From: Halotia branconii CENA392
Lineage (GTDB): Bacteria > Cyanobacteriota > Cyanobacteriia > Cyanobacteriales > Nostocaceae
NCBI RefSeq assembly: GCF_029953635.1
Contig: NZ_CP124543.1
Span: forward strand, 6,728,367 to 6,792,366
Length of the DNA stretch: 64,000 nt
Direction of reading: 5' to 3'
Part shown: positions 8,908 to 15,727 of the stretch, one piece after another
Position numbering within the stretch: the first letter of the stretch is position 1
Layout of the letters: each line of letters begins with the position of its first letter
Position numbers and translations under genes: made by a program
Notes under the pieces: model-generated
Told to the model about the DNA's origin: nothing
Database searches by the model: none
What the model saw: the letters and a program-made list of their open reading frames with translations, nothing else

Positions 8908-9873
8908 ATGCTTTCTAGACTGATGATAGCTGTTGCAACCGCAGTGCTGATGATTGCGACCTCTTGTATCTTTCCAACGATAGCACCAGCCAAAAGTGCA
9001 AACGCTCAAGTGCCAGGTGTCTATCCATTCAAGTTAGGGGATTTCACAATTACAGCACTGAGCGACGGTACATTACCCCAGGATCTCCATACACTTCTGT
9101 CTAATACAAACCCTGCACAAACCGATCGCCTTCTCCAGAACAGCTTTCTGACCAATCCTGTCGAAGCATCCATTAATGCTTTCTTGATCGACACTGGAGA
9201 TAAGCAAGTGCTAGTAGATACGGGAGCAGGGAACTTCTTTGGGCTAAAGTTGGGCGGCAAGCTTCAGACATCGCTGAAGGCAGCAGGCTATGCCCCTAGC
9301 GAGATTGATGCAATCCTCCTGACCCATATTCATACCGATCACAGCGGTGGTCTGGTCGAAGGGGGTAAACTGATATTTCCCACCGCCACGATCTATGTTG
9401 GCAAACCTGATGTTGATTTCTGGCTCGATCGCACTAATGCAAAGCGATCGCACGTTGCTGAAAAATATTTTGACGAAGCCGCGAAAACCGTCAAACCTTA
9501 TTTAGATGCAGGCAAGCTGAAATCGTTTTCTGGCAAGACGGCTATTTTACCAGGAATCACCACGTATCCCACGCCCGGACACACGCCTGGTCATAGCTGC
9601 TATGTGGTGAAAAGCGGGGGCGAGAGCATCGAGTTTTGGGGCGATATTGTTCACTTTGCCTCAGTGCAATTCCCAAAACCAGAAATCACAGTTGCTTATG
9701 ATGTCGATAAAGATGCTGCTGCTGCACAACGCAAAAAACAGTTTGCCAGAGCGGAAGCATCAAGGCTCTTAGTAGCAGGCGCACATTTGCCCTTTCCAGG
9801 TGTTGGGCATCTCCGCGCAGCAGAGCGAGGCTATGCCTGGGTGCCAGTGGATTACCGATGGCGTGAACCCTAA
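8908..9873 (+). CDS. Exported metallo-beta-lactamase-fold hydrolase
   Basis: 321 aa with an N-terminal signal peptide: hydrophobic segment at residues 5-27, probable cleavage after ANA near residue 34. The zinc motif THIHTDHSGG (HxHxDH), the later Pro-Gly-His in PTPGHTPGHS, the Asp in WGDIVH, and a final His in GAHLPFPGVGHL make a complete MBL metal site. The arrangement resembles lactonase/arylsulfatase-like MBL proteins such as quorum-quenching lactonases. AAAGGG precedes the ATG at a suitable distance. It is the sole gene behind operator copy 2. The substrate is unknown. Confidence 0.88.
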   Translation: MLSRLMIAVATAVLMIATSCIFPTIAPAKSANAQVPGVYPFKLGDFTITALSDGTLPQDLHTLLSNTNPAQTDRLLQNSFLTNPVEASINAFLIDTGDKQVLVDTGAGNFFGLKLGGKLQTSLKAAGYAPSEIDAILLTHIHTDHSGGLVEGGKLIFPTATIYVGKPDVDFWLDRTNAKRSHVAEKYFDEAAKTVKPYLDAGKLKSFSGKTAILPGITTYPTPGHTPGHSCYVVKSGGESIEFWGDIVHFASVQFPKPEITVAYDVDKDAAAAQRKKQFARAEASRLLVAGAHLPFPGVGHLRAAERGYAWVPVDYRWREP

Positions 9874-9910
9874 CTCACAGAGCCTGAAGGATTGCAACCT
9901 GTCGCATTTG

Positions 9911-9929
9911 CAGGGTGTGAAAAACCCTG
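9911..9929 (+). terminator. Possible hairpin after MBL gene
   Basis: CAGGGT and ACCCTG can pair around a short A-rich loop, about 40 bp after the stop codon. There is no T-run after it, so this is weak evidence for an intrinsic terminator. Confidence 0.25.
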
Positions 9930-10013
9930 TAATTCGCTGTTGAGTCACTCTAACATGATAATCTAGAAAAAAGTTGAGACAAATTAATCCGTTGAGTTCT
10001 AAGAACAAGGTTT

Positions 10014-10923
10014 ATGACAAGCAACCTGATTAGCTTGCTCGACCTCAGCCAACGATTGAATAAAGCTCCGGCCTTATCCAGTCGGCAAATGGGCTGGAAC
10101 GGGGTTTTGGTTGAGCAGTGCAACGGTTCTTCGTCATCCTTTGAAATGGAACTTCCTGCCCTAGCCGATCATTGGCTCAACTTACATCTGGGACACCCTA
10201 CTCCTTTAATCCAGAAACGTGACGATCGCCTGCATGAGTCAGTCATTAAAAAGGGGGACACTATCCTTGTTCCAGCTGGACAACGGAGCTACTGGCATCG
10301 GCACGAGGGTGTTATTTGCGATCCACTGCACATTTGCTTAAAACCAGAGTTGATCGCGCAAGTTGCTGAAACATCGAATCTCAATAGCGATCGGATCGAC
10401 CTGATCAACTGTTTTTCTCAGCATGACCTGCAATTGCACAATATCGCCATGCTGCTTTTAGCTGAGTTGCAGTCAGGCGGTGTAATGGGGCGGCTTTATG
10501 TTGAATCATTGATCCAAATCTTGGTCATTCATCTACTGCGACACTATTCCACCTTAACGCAACCCATTACGTTTGAAGGCAGAAACTTAACTCGTACACA
10601 ATTGCAACGGGCAATTGATTATATTCACGCTTATCTGAATCGAGATTTATCGCTAGCTGAACTGGCAAGCGTCGTCAATATCAGCCCCACTTACTTCGCG
10701 AGTTTATTCAAGCAAGCGATAGGAATTTCACCGCATCAGTATGTGATTCAACAGCGCGTGGAACAAGCAAAATTGATGCTGAAGAAAACAGATTTAGCGA
10801 TAACCCTTCGGGATAGCTTCGCTTACCGCAGACATTGCCTTACAAGTCGGTTTTTCTAGTCAAAGCCATCTGACGCAACAGTTTAAGCGAATCACTGGAA
10901 TGACTCCAAGGCAGGTTCGCTAA
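10014..10923 (+). pseudogene. AraC-family regulator with sensor domain, C-terminal HTH broken by a 25-nt insertion
   Basis: The open frame is 10014-10859 (281 aa). The N-terminal about 185 residues form a cupin-like AraC sensor region (AGQRSYWHRHEG). The first HTH (LSLAELASVVNISPTYFASL) is intact. At the second HTH the coding sequence for LAIADIALQVGF is interrupted: GCGAT-CGCAGAC of the copy at 6280 reads GCGAT, 25 extra bases (AACCCTTCGGGATAGCTTCG plus CTTAC), then CGCAGAC. This shifts the frame; the original frame continues to TAA at 10923. The product lacks the second recognition helix, so normal function is doubtful. The copy at 18270 carries nearly the same insertion at the same place. 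Confidence 0.8.
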
Positions 10924-10928
10924 GTTCA

Positions 10929-10995
10929 TAAGAATCTAATAAAGTGTCGTAAGAATCTGAAAGAAGTCAAGCATTGGAACTCAATACACTTTATA
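10929..10995 (+). promoter_or_regulatory. AraC-type operator/promoter block, copy 3
   Basis: TAAGAATCTAA (10929-10939) and TAAGAATCTGA (10950-10960) are 21 bp apart, followed by CAAGCATTGGAACTC, TACACTTT and TATAGATAGAA. Similarity to copy 6 continues further downstream, into GAGCAATATACAACTGC (about 11039-11055), so part of the leader is duplicated too. The rest of the gap up to 11292 shows no gene. Confidence 0.65.
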
Positions 10996-11292
10996 TAGAT
11001 AGAACCAGGAAAATCCAATACAGACAGCACCGCATATAGAGCAATATACAACTGCTTCATACTTTTGTCACTTAATCTAGTACAGACCCAAAAGGATATC
11101 CTTTCCTTGGGTAAACCTACTAGCTGAAAATGCAGTCGTTGATTTTCTTAGTGGTGTTCTAGATTTGTTGCTCTTTACCTGAAGGGTTTACATGTTGAAT
11201 GTTTCAGGAGTCTTAACCACAAAGAAAGAACACTAACTAAAAGGGTCTATCTGCTCTAGCCCTCACTACATAAATCAGGAACATACACCAAC

Positions 11293-11886
11293 ATGGACAA
11301 ACAGCAATCTGTAGACGAACAAGCAAATGGAAAGGCAACCCCCAACCTGACACCAGCCCAGGAGTTTTTGCAAGAACTCTGGGAAGAGCATCTGCGGCAC
11401 GAGTTTGACACTCACAACACTGAAGATACCCTTGCCACGATGGTTGAGGATGCTTACGTTAACGACATTCCGGTAATGACTGGAGGAGTAGGGAAACCAG
11501 CACTGCGCGAGTTTTATTCCAAATACTTCATTCCACAGATGCCAGAGGACATGGAGCTGACCCCAATCTCGCGCACGATTGGAACCGATCAGCTTGTCGA
11601 TGAAATGATGGTTAAGTTCACTCATACCACCCAAATGGACTGGATGCTACCTGGCATTGCTCCGACTCTTAAACGAGTTGAAGTGGCAGTGGTAGCGATT
11701 GTTCAGTTCCGTGGCGACAAGCTAGCCCACGAACACATCTACTGGGATCAGGCGAGTGTATTGGTTCAACTCGGCTTGCTCGATCCTAGTACGTTACCCG
11801 TTGTGGGCGTTGACAGTGCGCGTAAGGCACTCGATCCGAACTTGCCCTCAAACGCACTAATTGATCGCGCCAGCGCTTGCAAATAA
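11293..11886 (+). CDS. SnoaL/NTF2-fold protein
   Basis: 197 aa. The core, with MVEDAYVNDIPVMTGGVG, LREFYSKYFIPQMP and VAIVQFRGDKLAHEHIYWDQ, is typical of the NTF2-like family found beside or fused to dienelactone-hydrolase-type enzymes. These proteins form cone-shaped barrels that bind small hydrophobic ligands or act as cyclases, isomerases or hydrolases. The 3' end overlaps the probable TTG start of the intradiol dioxygenase, suggesting one operon and a linked role in aromatic-ring metabolism. Confidence 0.8.
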   Translation: MDKQQSVDEQANGKATPNLTPAQEFLQELWEEHLRHEFDTHNTEDTLATMVEDAYVNDIPVMTGGVGKPALREFYSKYFIPQMPEDMELTPISRTIGTDQLVDEMMVKFTHTTQMDWMLPGIAPTLKRVEVAVVAIVQFRGDKLAHEHIYWDQASVLVQLGLLDPSTLPVVGVDSARKALDPNLPSNALIDRASACK

Positions 11887-12602
11887 GTGTACCAAAGACA
11901 GGGAATTTCAAGGCGATTGCTTCAGGTATACCAGGTGTTAATCCTATCCTACAAAATGAGCAGAACAAGCGCGTCTTCGTTGCTCAAGCTTTAAATCCTG
12001 CGTTAAAAGGACTTAACGATAAGGCAACCGAGAGTAATCTAGAAGGGCCGCTCTATGTTCCTAATGCGCCTGAACGACAAATGGGCGATCGCTTAGGCAT
12101 CGATCCAGAAGGCGAACCATTATTCCTTTCAGGTCGCGTACTCGATGTGAACGGGCAAGCGATCGCCAATGCGCTGATCGAAGTTTGGCAGCCCAACTCG
12201 CAGGGACTATACGACATTCTTGACCCCTCCCAACCCGTCGGAAACTTTCGTGGGCAGTTCCACACCGATCGTGATGGCAACTATCGCTTTGAAACGGTTG
12301 TACCCAACGGATACAACGTGCCAGCTGACGGCCCCAGCGGTGAGATGTTGCGCCTTTTAGGACGACACACTTGGCGGGCGGCTCACATCCATTTCAAGCT
12401 GAGTGCAACTGGCTACCTGCCACTGACGACTCAAGTTTTTATTGATGGTGCGCCTCAGCTTGATTCAGACACAACTTTTACTGTGCGAACTAACATTCTC
12501 AAACTGCAAAAGCATGAGTCAGCCGATGCAAAGGCGCAGCACCAGCCCCCTCACACAGCGGAGTTTAATTTTGTGCTGAAGCCAATTGAGGCAGCGAAAT
12601 GA
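11877..12602 (+). CDS. Intradiol ring-cleavage dioxygenase lacking most of the N-terminal linker domain
   Basis: 241 aa from a TTG that overlaps the upstream gene by 10 bp. The catalytic domain is complete: GRVLDVNGQAIANALIEVWQ, Tyr ligands in GLYDI and GYNVPADGP, His ligands in HTWRAAHIHF. The family is Fe(III) catechol/hydroxyquinol 1,2-dioxygenases, which open catechols to muconates. Usual length is about 270-310 aa. Here a first-helix-like segment (about residues 25-45) joins directly to TESNLEGPLYVPNAPE, so the helical linker used for dimerisation and lipid binding is mostly missing. The start is uncertain: no good Shine-Dalgarno is visible for the TTG. Confidence 0.82.
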   Translation: MQISVPKTGNFKAIASGIPGVNPILQNEQNKRVFVAQALNPALKGLNDKATESNLEGPLYVPNAPERQMGDRLGIDPEGEPLFLSGRVLDVNGQAIANALIEVWQPNSQGLYDILDPSQPVGNFRGQFHTDRDGNYRFETVVPNGYNVPADGPSGEMLRLLGRHTWRAAHIHFKLSATGYLPLTTQVFIDGAPQLDSDTTFTVRTNILKLQKHESADAKAQHQPPHTAEFNFVLKPIEAAK

Positions 12603-12837
12603 CAATATGCGCTTAAAAATCTAGCAATTGAAGTTGTGCAATGCATATTCAGCGAATGGGATTTCTATACAAGCTCTACTGCATCGGCTGGAGAAATGGC
12701 TCCCTCAAGTACCTTTCACCCCTGCAACACAGGTTGCTCAGTATTTTTCTTTACTATCGGAAAGGCTACGCTGAAGGTTCTCAGTGGAGGCAGTTTAAAG
12801 GATCAACGGTTATTTAAGTAAAGAGGATCGTGTTGAG

Positions 12838-13213
12838 ATGGAAAAACTAGAAATTGCTCCCCAAGAAACGATGCTCAATTTGATCGGTGGATTTTGGATT
12901 GCCCGATCAATCTACCTTGCTAATGCGCTGGATCATCAATGATTGGGATGACGAAAAGTCCTCACTCATTCTCAAGAACTGTCACCAAGCGATGCTAGAT
13001 TGTGGCAAGTTACTCCTGATTGGAAGCATTATTCCACCGGATAACGAACCTGATCCAGCCAAGTTTATTGACGTGATCATGCTGCTAATGGCAGGTGGAC
13101 GGGAACTATCAAAGGCAGAATATTGATCGTTGTTGTGATCGAGTGGCTTTGAACTGACGCGAGTGATCCCAACTCCCTCAATGTTCAGCATACTTGAAGC
13201 CGTGAAACACTAA
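12838..13213 (+). pseudogene. O-methyltransferase relic
   Basis: ATG at 12838 opens APQETMLNLIGGFWIARSIY, the N-terminus of a SAM-dependent O-methyltransferase. It then jumps by a large internal deletion to the catalytic end MRWIINDWDDEKSSLILKNC, in another frame (from 12922). A stop interrupts at 13124-13126; readable homology (SSGFELTRVIPTPSMFSILE) resumes before a final TAA at 13211-13213. The central SAM-binding part is gone. A second relic of the same 3' end lies at 27431-27566. Confidence 0.75.
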
Positions 13214-13317
13214 ATAGAATTGAGAACTCGCTCAATGTTGATGGAGCGATCCAGCAGTTATTCATCTTAAGCTGCGATCGCTTCTGAATACTCCAGCAAG
13301 CAAATGAGTGAACACCT

Positions 13318-13385
13318 TAAGAATCTGATAAAGCGTTGTAAGAATCTGAAAGAAGTTGAGTGCTGAAACTCATTAAACTCCAGAA
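13318..13385 (+). promoter_or_regulatory. AraC-type operator/promoter block, copy 4
   Basis: TAAGAATCTGA at 13318-13328 and again at 13339-13349: two identical half-sites 21 bp apart, followed by GAGTGCTGAAACTCATTAAAC. It lies about 45 bp upstream of the RidA gene. Confidence 0.65.
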
Positions 13386-13429
13386 CACGAGCAATTGCTA
13401 TACTTTCACACGCACAAGGATTAGGTACG

Positions 13430-13828
13430 ATGAGAAAGCAACTAATCAATCCGCCAGAACTCTATGATGGAAGACCACACGGGATGTCTAAAGCAGTTAT
13501 TGATACCGCATCGGCTACCGTTTACATTTCTGGTCAAGTTGATTGGGACATGAACCACCAAGTTTCATGCCATACCGTCGAAGGGCAACTAAAGAAGGTA
13601 CTAACTAACCTAACCACCGTTCTAGATGCAGCGGGAAGCTCCATAGAGAATCTGCTCAACCTTCGCATCTATGTTCGGGGTGAACTTGGAGAATTCATGG
13701 GGGATATCGCACCGATTCTCGTGCAATATCTGGGAGAGTCGCGCCCAGCTCTTACTGGCATCGGTGTTGCCTCACTCGCCTCAAAAGAAATATTGGTTGA
13801 GATTGAGGCAACAGCAGCGCTTAAGTGA
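13430..13828 (+). CDS. RidA/YjgF/YER057c-family protein
   Basis: 132 aa, full length for the family. VYISGQVDWD, QLKKVLTNLTTVLDAAGSS, NLRIYVRG and the C-terminal GVASLASKEILVEIEATA fit RidA-type trimeric enamine/imine deaminases. The usual Arg contacting the ligand carboxylate is probably the one in LRIYV or ESRPA. AGGATTAGG precedes the ATG. It is the first gene behind operator copy 4 and is followed 39 bp later by the membrane protein. Within this set it could remove reactive imines or act on a pathway intermediate. Confidence 0.85.
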   Translation: MRKQLINPPELYDGRPHGMSKAVIDTASATVYISGQVDWDMNHQVSCHTVEGQLKKVLTNLTTVLDAAGSSIENLLNLRIYVRGELGEFMGDIAPILVQYLGESRPALTGIGVASLASKEILVEIEATAALK

Positions 13829-13867
13829 TCCGCTGATTACCATACTGAGGATTCAGGCATAAAACTT

Positions 13868-14551
13868 ATGACTACCCCAACCGCTTTAGCAATTCTTTGT
13901 GGGATCTTTTGGACAGTTGCGTACTTGTCGATCATTCGGCGCTCGATTCGAGATAAAAGCGTTGGAATGCCGTTAGTTGCAGTTTGCTTGAACATTTCCT
14001 GGGAGTTTATCTTTTCGTTTATCTTTCCCAGTAGTAAGCCGCAGCTTTACATCCGTAACTATGTCTGGTTTTTCTTGGACTCGATCATTCTCATTCAGTA
14101 TCTCAAGTTTGGCAAACTCAACTTTCGCCAACATTCTTCTAAAACCGCTTTTTATGCTGCCTTCTTCTCAGTGCTTGCCGTCAGCTTTTTCAACATGCTA
14201 TTCATCGTTTATGAGTTCGGTAGAAATAATAGCGCAACTTACATTGCTTTCCAAATCAACCTAATCATGTCAATGCTATTCATTTACATGCTTTTATCTC
14301 GTGGTAGTGTCGCAGGACAATCCATGTATATCGCGATCGCAAAAATGATTGGGACTGCCTGTGCTTCTGTTTCAGTCTACCTGTCGCAACCGTCATCTAT
14401 TCTCTTAGCTTTTCTTTATGTGAGTATCTTCCGGGACAGAACTCGATATGCGAGGTGTTGTTGTTGTGGGACTCAAAGAAAACACGATCGCATGGGCGCG
14501 GCTGTACATGGAGCCAGTTCAGAGCCTGTCATAGTAGCACTGGAAGGATAG
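13868..14551 (+). CDS. Pyr4/DmtA1-like integral membrane protein, C-terminus replaced
   Basis: 227-aa frame with about six or seven hydrophobic segments. The motif VCLNISWEFIFSFIFP in the second segment, plus VWFFLDSIILIQYLKFG, resembles the membrane terpene cyclases of the fungal Pyr4/PaxB type and bacterial relatives, where the Glu of WE is catalytic. Homology ends at FLYVSIF (about 14430). In the family the last segment carries an acidic residue, and here it is missing. The following codons (RTRYARCCCCGTQRK...) are out-of-frame reading of a SnoaL-like relic. So this is a truncated protein of a rare family; terpene cyclisation is only a suggestion. Confidence 0.6.
   Translation: MTTPTALAILCGIFWTVAYLSIIRRSIRDKSVGMPLVAVCLNISWEFIFSFIFPSSKPQLYIRNYVWFFLDSIILIQYLKFGKLNFRQHSSKTAFYAAFFSVLAVSFFNMLFIVYEFGRNNSATYIAFQINLIMSMLFIYMLLSRGSVAGQSMYIAIAKMIGTACASVSVYLSQPSSILLAFLYVSIFRDRTRYARCCCCGTQRKHDRMGAAVHGASSEPVIVALEG
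14430..14534 (+). pseudogene. 3'-end relic of a SnoaL/NTF2-like gene
   Basis: Read one frame away from the membrane protein, the segment gives ELDMRGVVVVGLKENTIAWA then RLYMEPVQ, ending TAG. This is a characteristic C-terminal strand pair of SnoaL-like proteins. It marks a recombination junction inside the 3' end of the membrane-protein gene. Confidence 0.55.
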
Positions 14552-14657
14552 CAAGATGCCTTGGTAGACGAAAGTAGTTTTGATGCAACATACCCCTTAC
14601 TTATCACTACGCATTTATCTAGTCAATCGCAAGTCAATGTTCATCAGGGATAGTTCT

Positions 14658-14900
14658 ATGACACACTTACCATTACGAAATAAGAATTTTTCTGAGCATT
14701 TTGAGGTTACAACTCAAGCTGATTCTCCTAGTGATTCCTCAGTTAATCATGCACTGATTGTGATGGCGCAAGAGGTAGCTGAGTTGCTAAAACAAGCTTA
14801 TCCGATACAAGCTGACGAAACCGATTATATAGAGTTGACAAATAAGAAATGTTCTAGTCAAAGCCTTATGGTGCAACAGTTTAAGCGTTTAAAAAAATGA
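14658..14900 (+). pseudogene. Chimeric small ORF ending in an AraC relic
   Basis: An ATG at 14658 follows GGGA. The first about 60 codons (ASSVNHALIVMAQEVAELLK-like region) match no family I recognise. The last about 16 codons (CSSQSLMVQQFKRLKK) are the AraC C-terminal segment, and the non-coding continuation to about 14920 (AACAGGTTCACT) matches the araC 3' end. It is therefore a fusion of unknown sequence with an araC tail. An alternative in-frame start upstream is 14580. Confidence 0.4.
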
Positions 14901-14957
14901 CATCGAAACAGGTTCACTATTTGGTTAGAAGTAGTAATGTCTTTTCAGGAGAAGAAA

Positions 14958-15281
14958 ATGAAAAAGATTGAAGCGATCGTTCCTGCTGACAATTTGGCTT
15001 TAGTTGAAACTGCTCTTGCCAATGCCGAAATTATAAATATGACAGTTTCAACAGTACGTACCTACAATCGCCAAATGAGGCAAGTTCAACGCTATCGCGG
15101 TGTAGAGTTCACCACGAATTTGATGTCTCAACTCAAGGTAGAAATTGTTGTAGAAAACAGTCAAGTAGACTTGCTAGTAGTAAAGATTACAGACGCAATT
15201 CGGACTCTTGAACTTGGTGAAGGCAAAATTTTCATTACTCCAGTCGAACAAGCCATTCGAGCATGTCCTACAGAAGTGTGA
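14958..15281 (+). CDS. P-II family protein, divergent GlnB paralogue
   Basis: ATG 14958 is preferred over the longer frame because GGAGA lies at 14948-14952; about 107 aa. P-II signatures: the T-loop region RQVQRYRGVEFTTNLMSQLK, the B-loop/C-loop strand KITDAIRTLELGEGKIFITP. In canonical cyanobacterial GlnB the T-loop reads RYRGSEY, with the phosphorylated Ser49 and Tyr51. Here these are Val and Phe, so neither modification is possible. It is not the housekeeping GlnB. A regulatory role for the enzymes nearby is possible; its ligand is unknown. Confidence 0.8.
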   Translation: MKKIEAIVPADNLALVETALANAEIINMTVSTVRTYNRQMRQVQRYRGVEFTTNLMSQLKVEIVVENSQVDLLVVKITDAIRTLELGEGKIFITPVEQAIRACPTEV

Positions 15282-15301
15282 AACTACTAGACTGATAAGC
15301 A

Positions 15302-15427
15302 CTAGTGGCCTGTCAACCCAAAAATGACAGGTGGAGGCAGGCAGGGCAAGCAGGGGGAGTAAAGAAGTAACTAACAATAATCCCGCCCAGCTTATTACTA
15401 TGCAAAGTTCCCTTGGCGTAATACTAG
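15302..15427. repeat. CTAG-flanked MITE with CCCCTGCTTGC repeat (copy A)
   Basis: Starts CTAGTGGCCTGTCAACCC and ends with an imperfect inverted version, ...GTAATACTAG. Its left part is the reverse complement of the right part of the element inside the FAD oxidase (23997-24125): GGGTTGACA, AAAAATGAC, GGTGGAGGCA and a GCAAGCAGGGGGAG repeat are shared. About 126 bp, no coding capacity, bounded by CTAG at both ends. It sits between the P-II gene and an SDR relic. Confidence 0.6.
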
Positions 15428-15450
15428 TTTCATAACAAGAGGTAAATATC

Positions 15451-15600
15451 ATGATACTTGAAAATAAGGTTGCTTTAGTCACTGGAGGAACAGCGGGAAT
15501 TGGTCGAGCCACTGCGTTAGCGAAGCTTAACGAAGTTATCGCCTTTGGTGCTGCTGGAACCAAAGGCGATCGCAGGCAGGCGTGACGCAGAAGGAGAGAA
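15451..15600 (+). pseudogene. Short-chain dehydrogenase 5' relic with in-frame HIP1-site insertion
   Basis: The frame 15451-15585 begins LENKVALVTGGTAGIGRATA, the NAD(P)-binding start of the intact SDR at 18916. Inside the HIP1 site, intact GCGATCGCC is GCG + 21 extra bases (TTAGCGAAGCTTAACGAAGT plus T) + ATCGCC, which keeps the frame. A later 2-bp loss creates a stop (15583-15585), and homology fades after about 15625. Only the 5' fifth of the gene remains. AGAGGT precedes the ATG. Confidence 0.75.
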
Positions 15601-15727
15601 GACCGCCAAGTTGATGGTGGATATACAGCAAGCTAATCTCCGATCTGCCCTTGCAGATATCTTTTTGCGATCGCAGTTCTAAATCGGTGGTTTCTAAGCG
15701 ATTTACTGGATTGACAAGGAAAATGTT

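Noticed and set aside
12636..12821. 61-codon frame between dioxygenase and methyltransferase relic
   Set aside because: Cys/Ser/Phe-rich composition and no start signal; another frame (LLHRLEKWLPQVPFTPATQV) looks more protein-like but is broken and unassigned.
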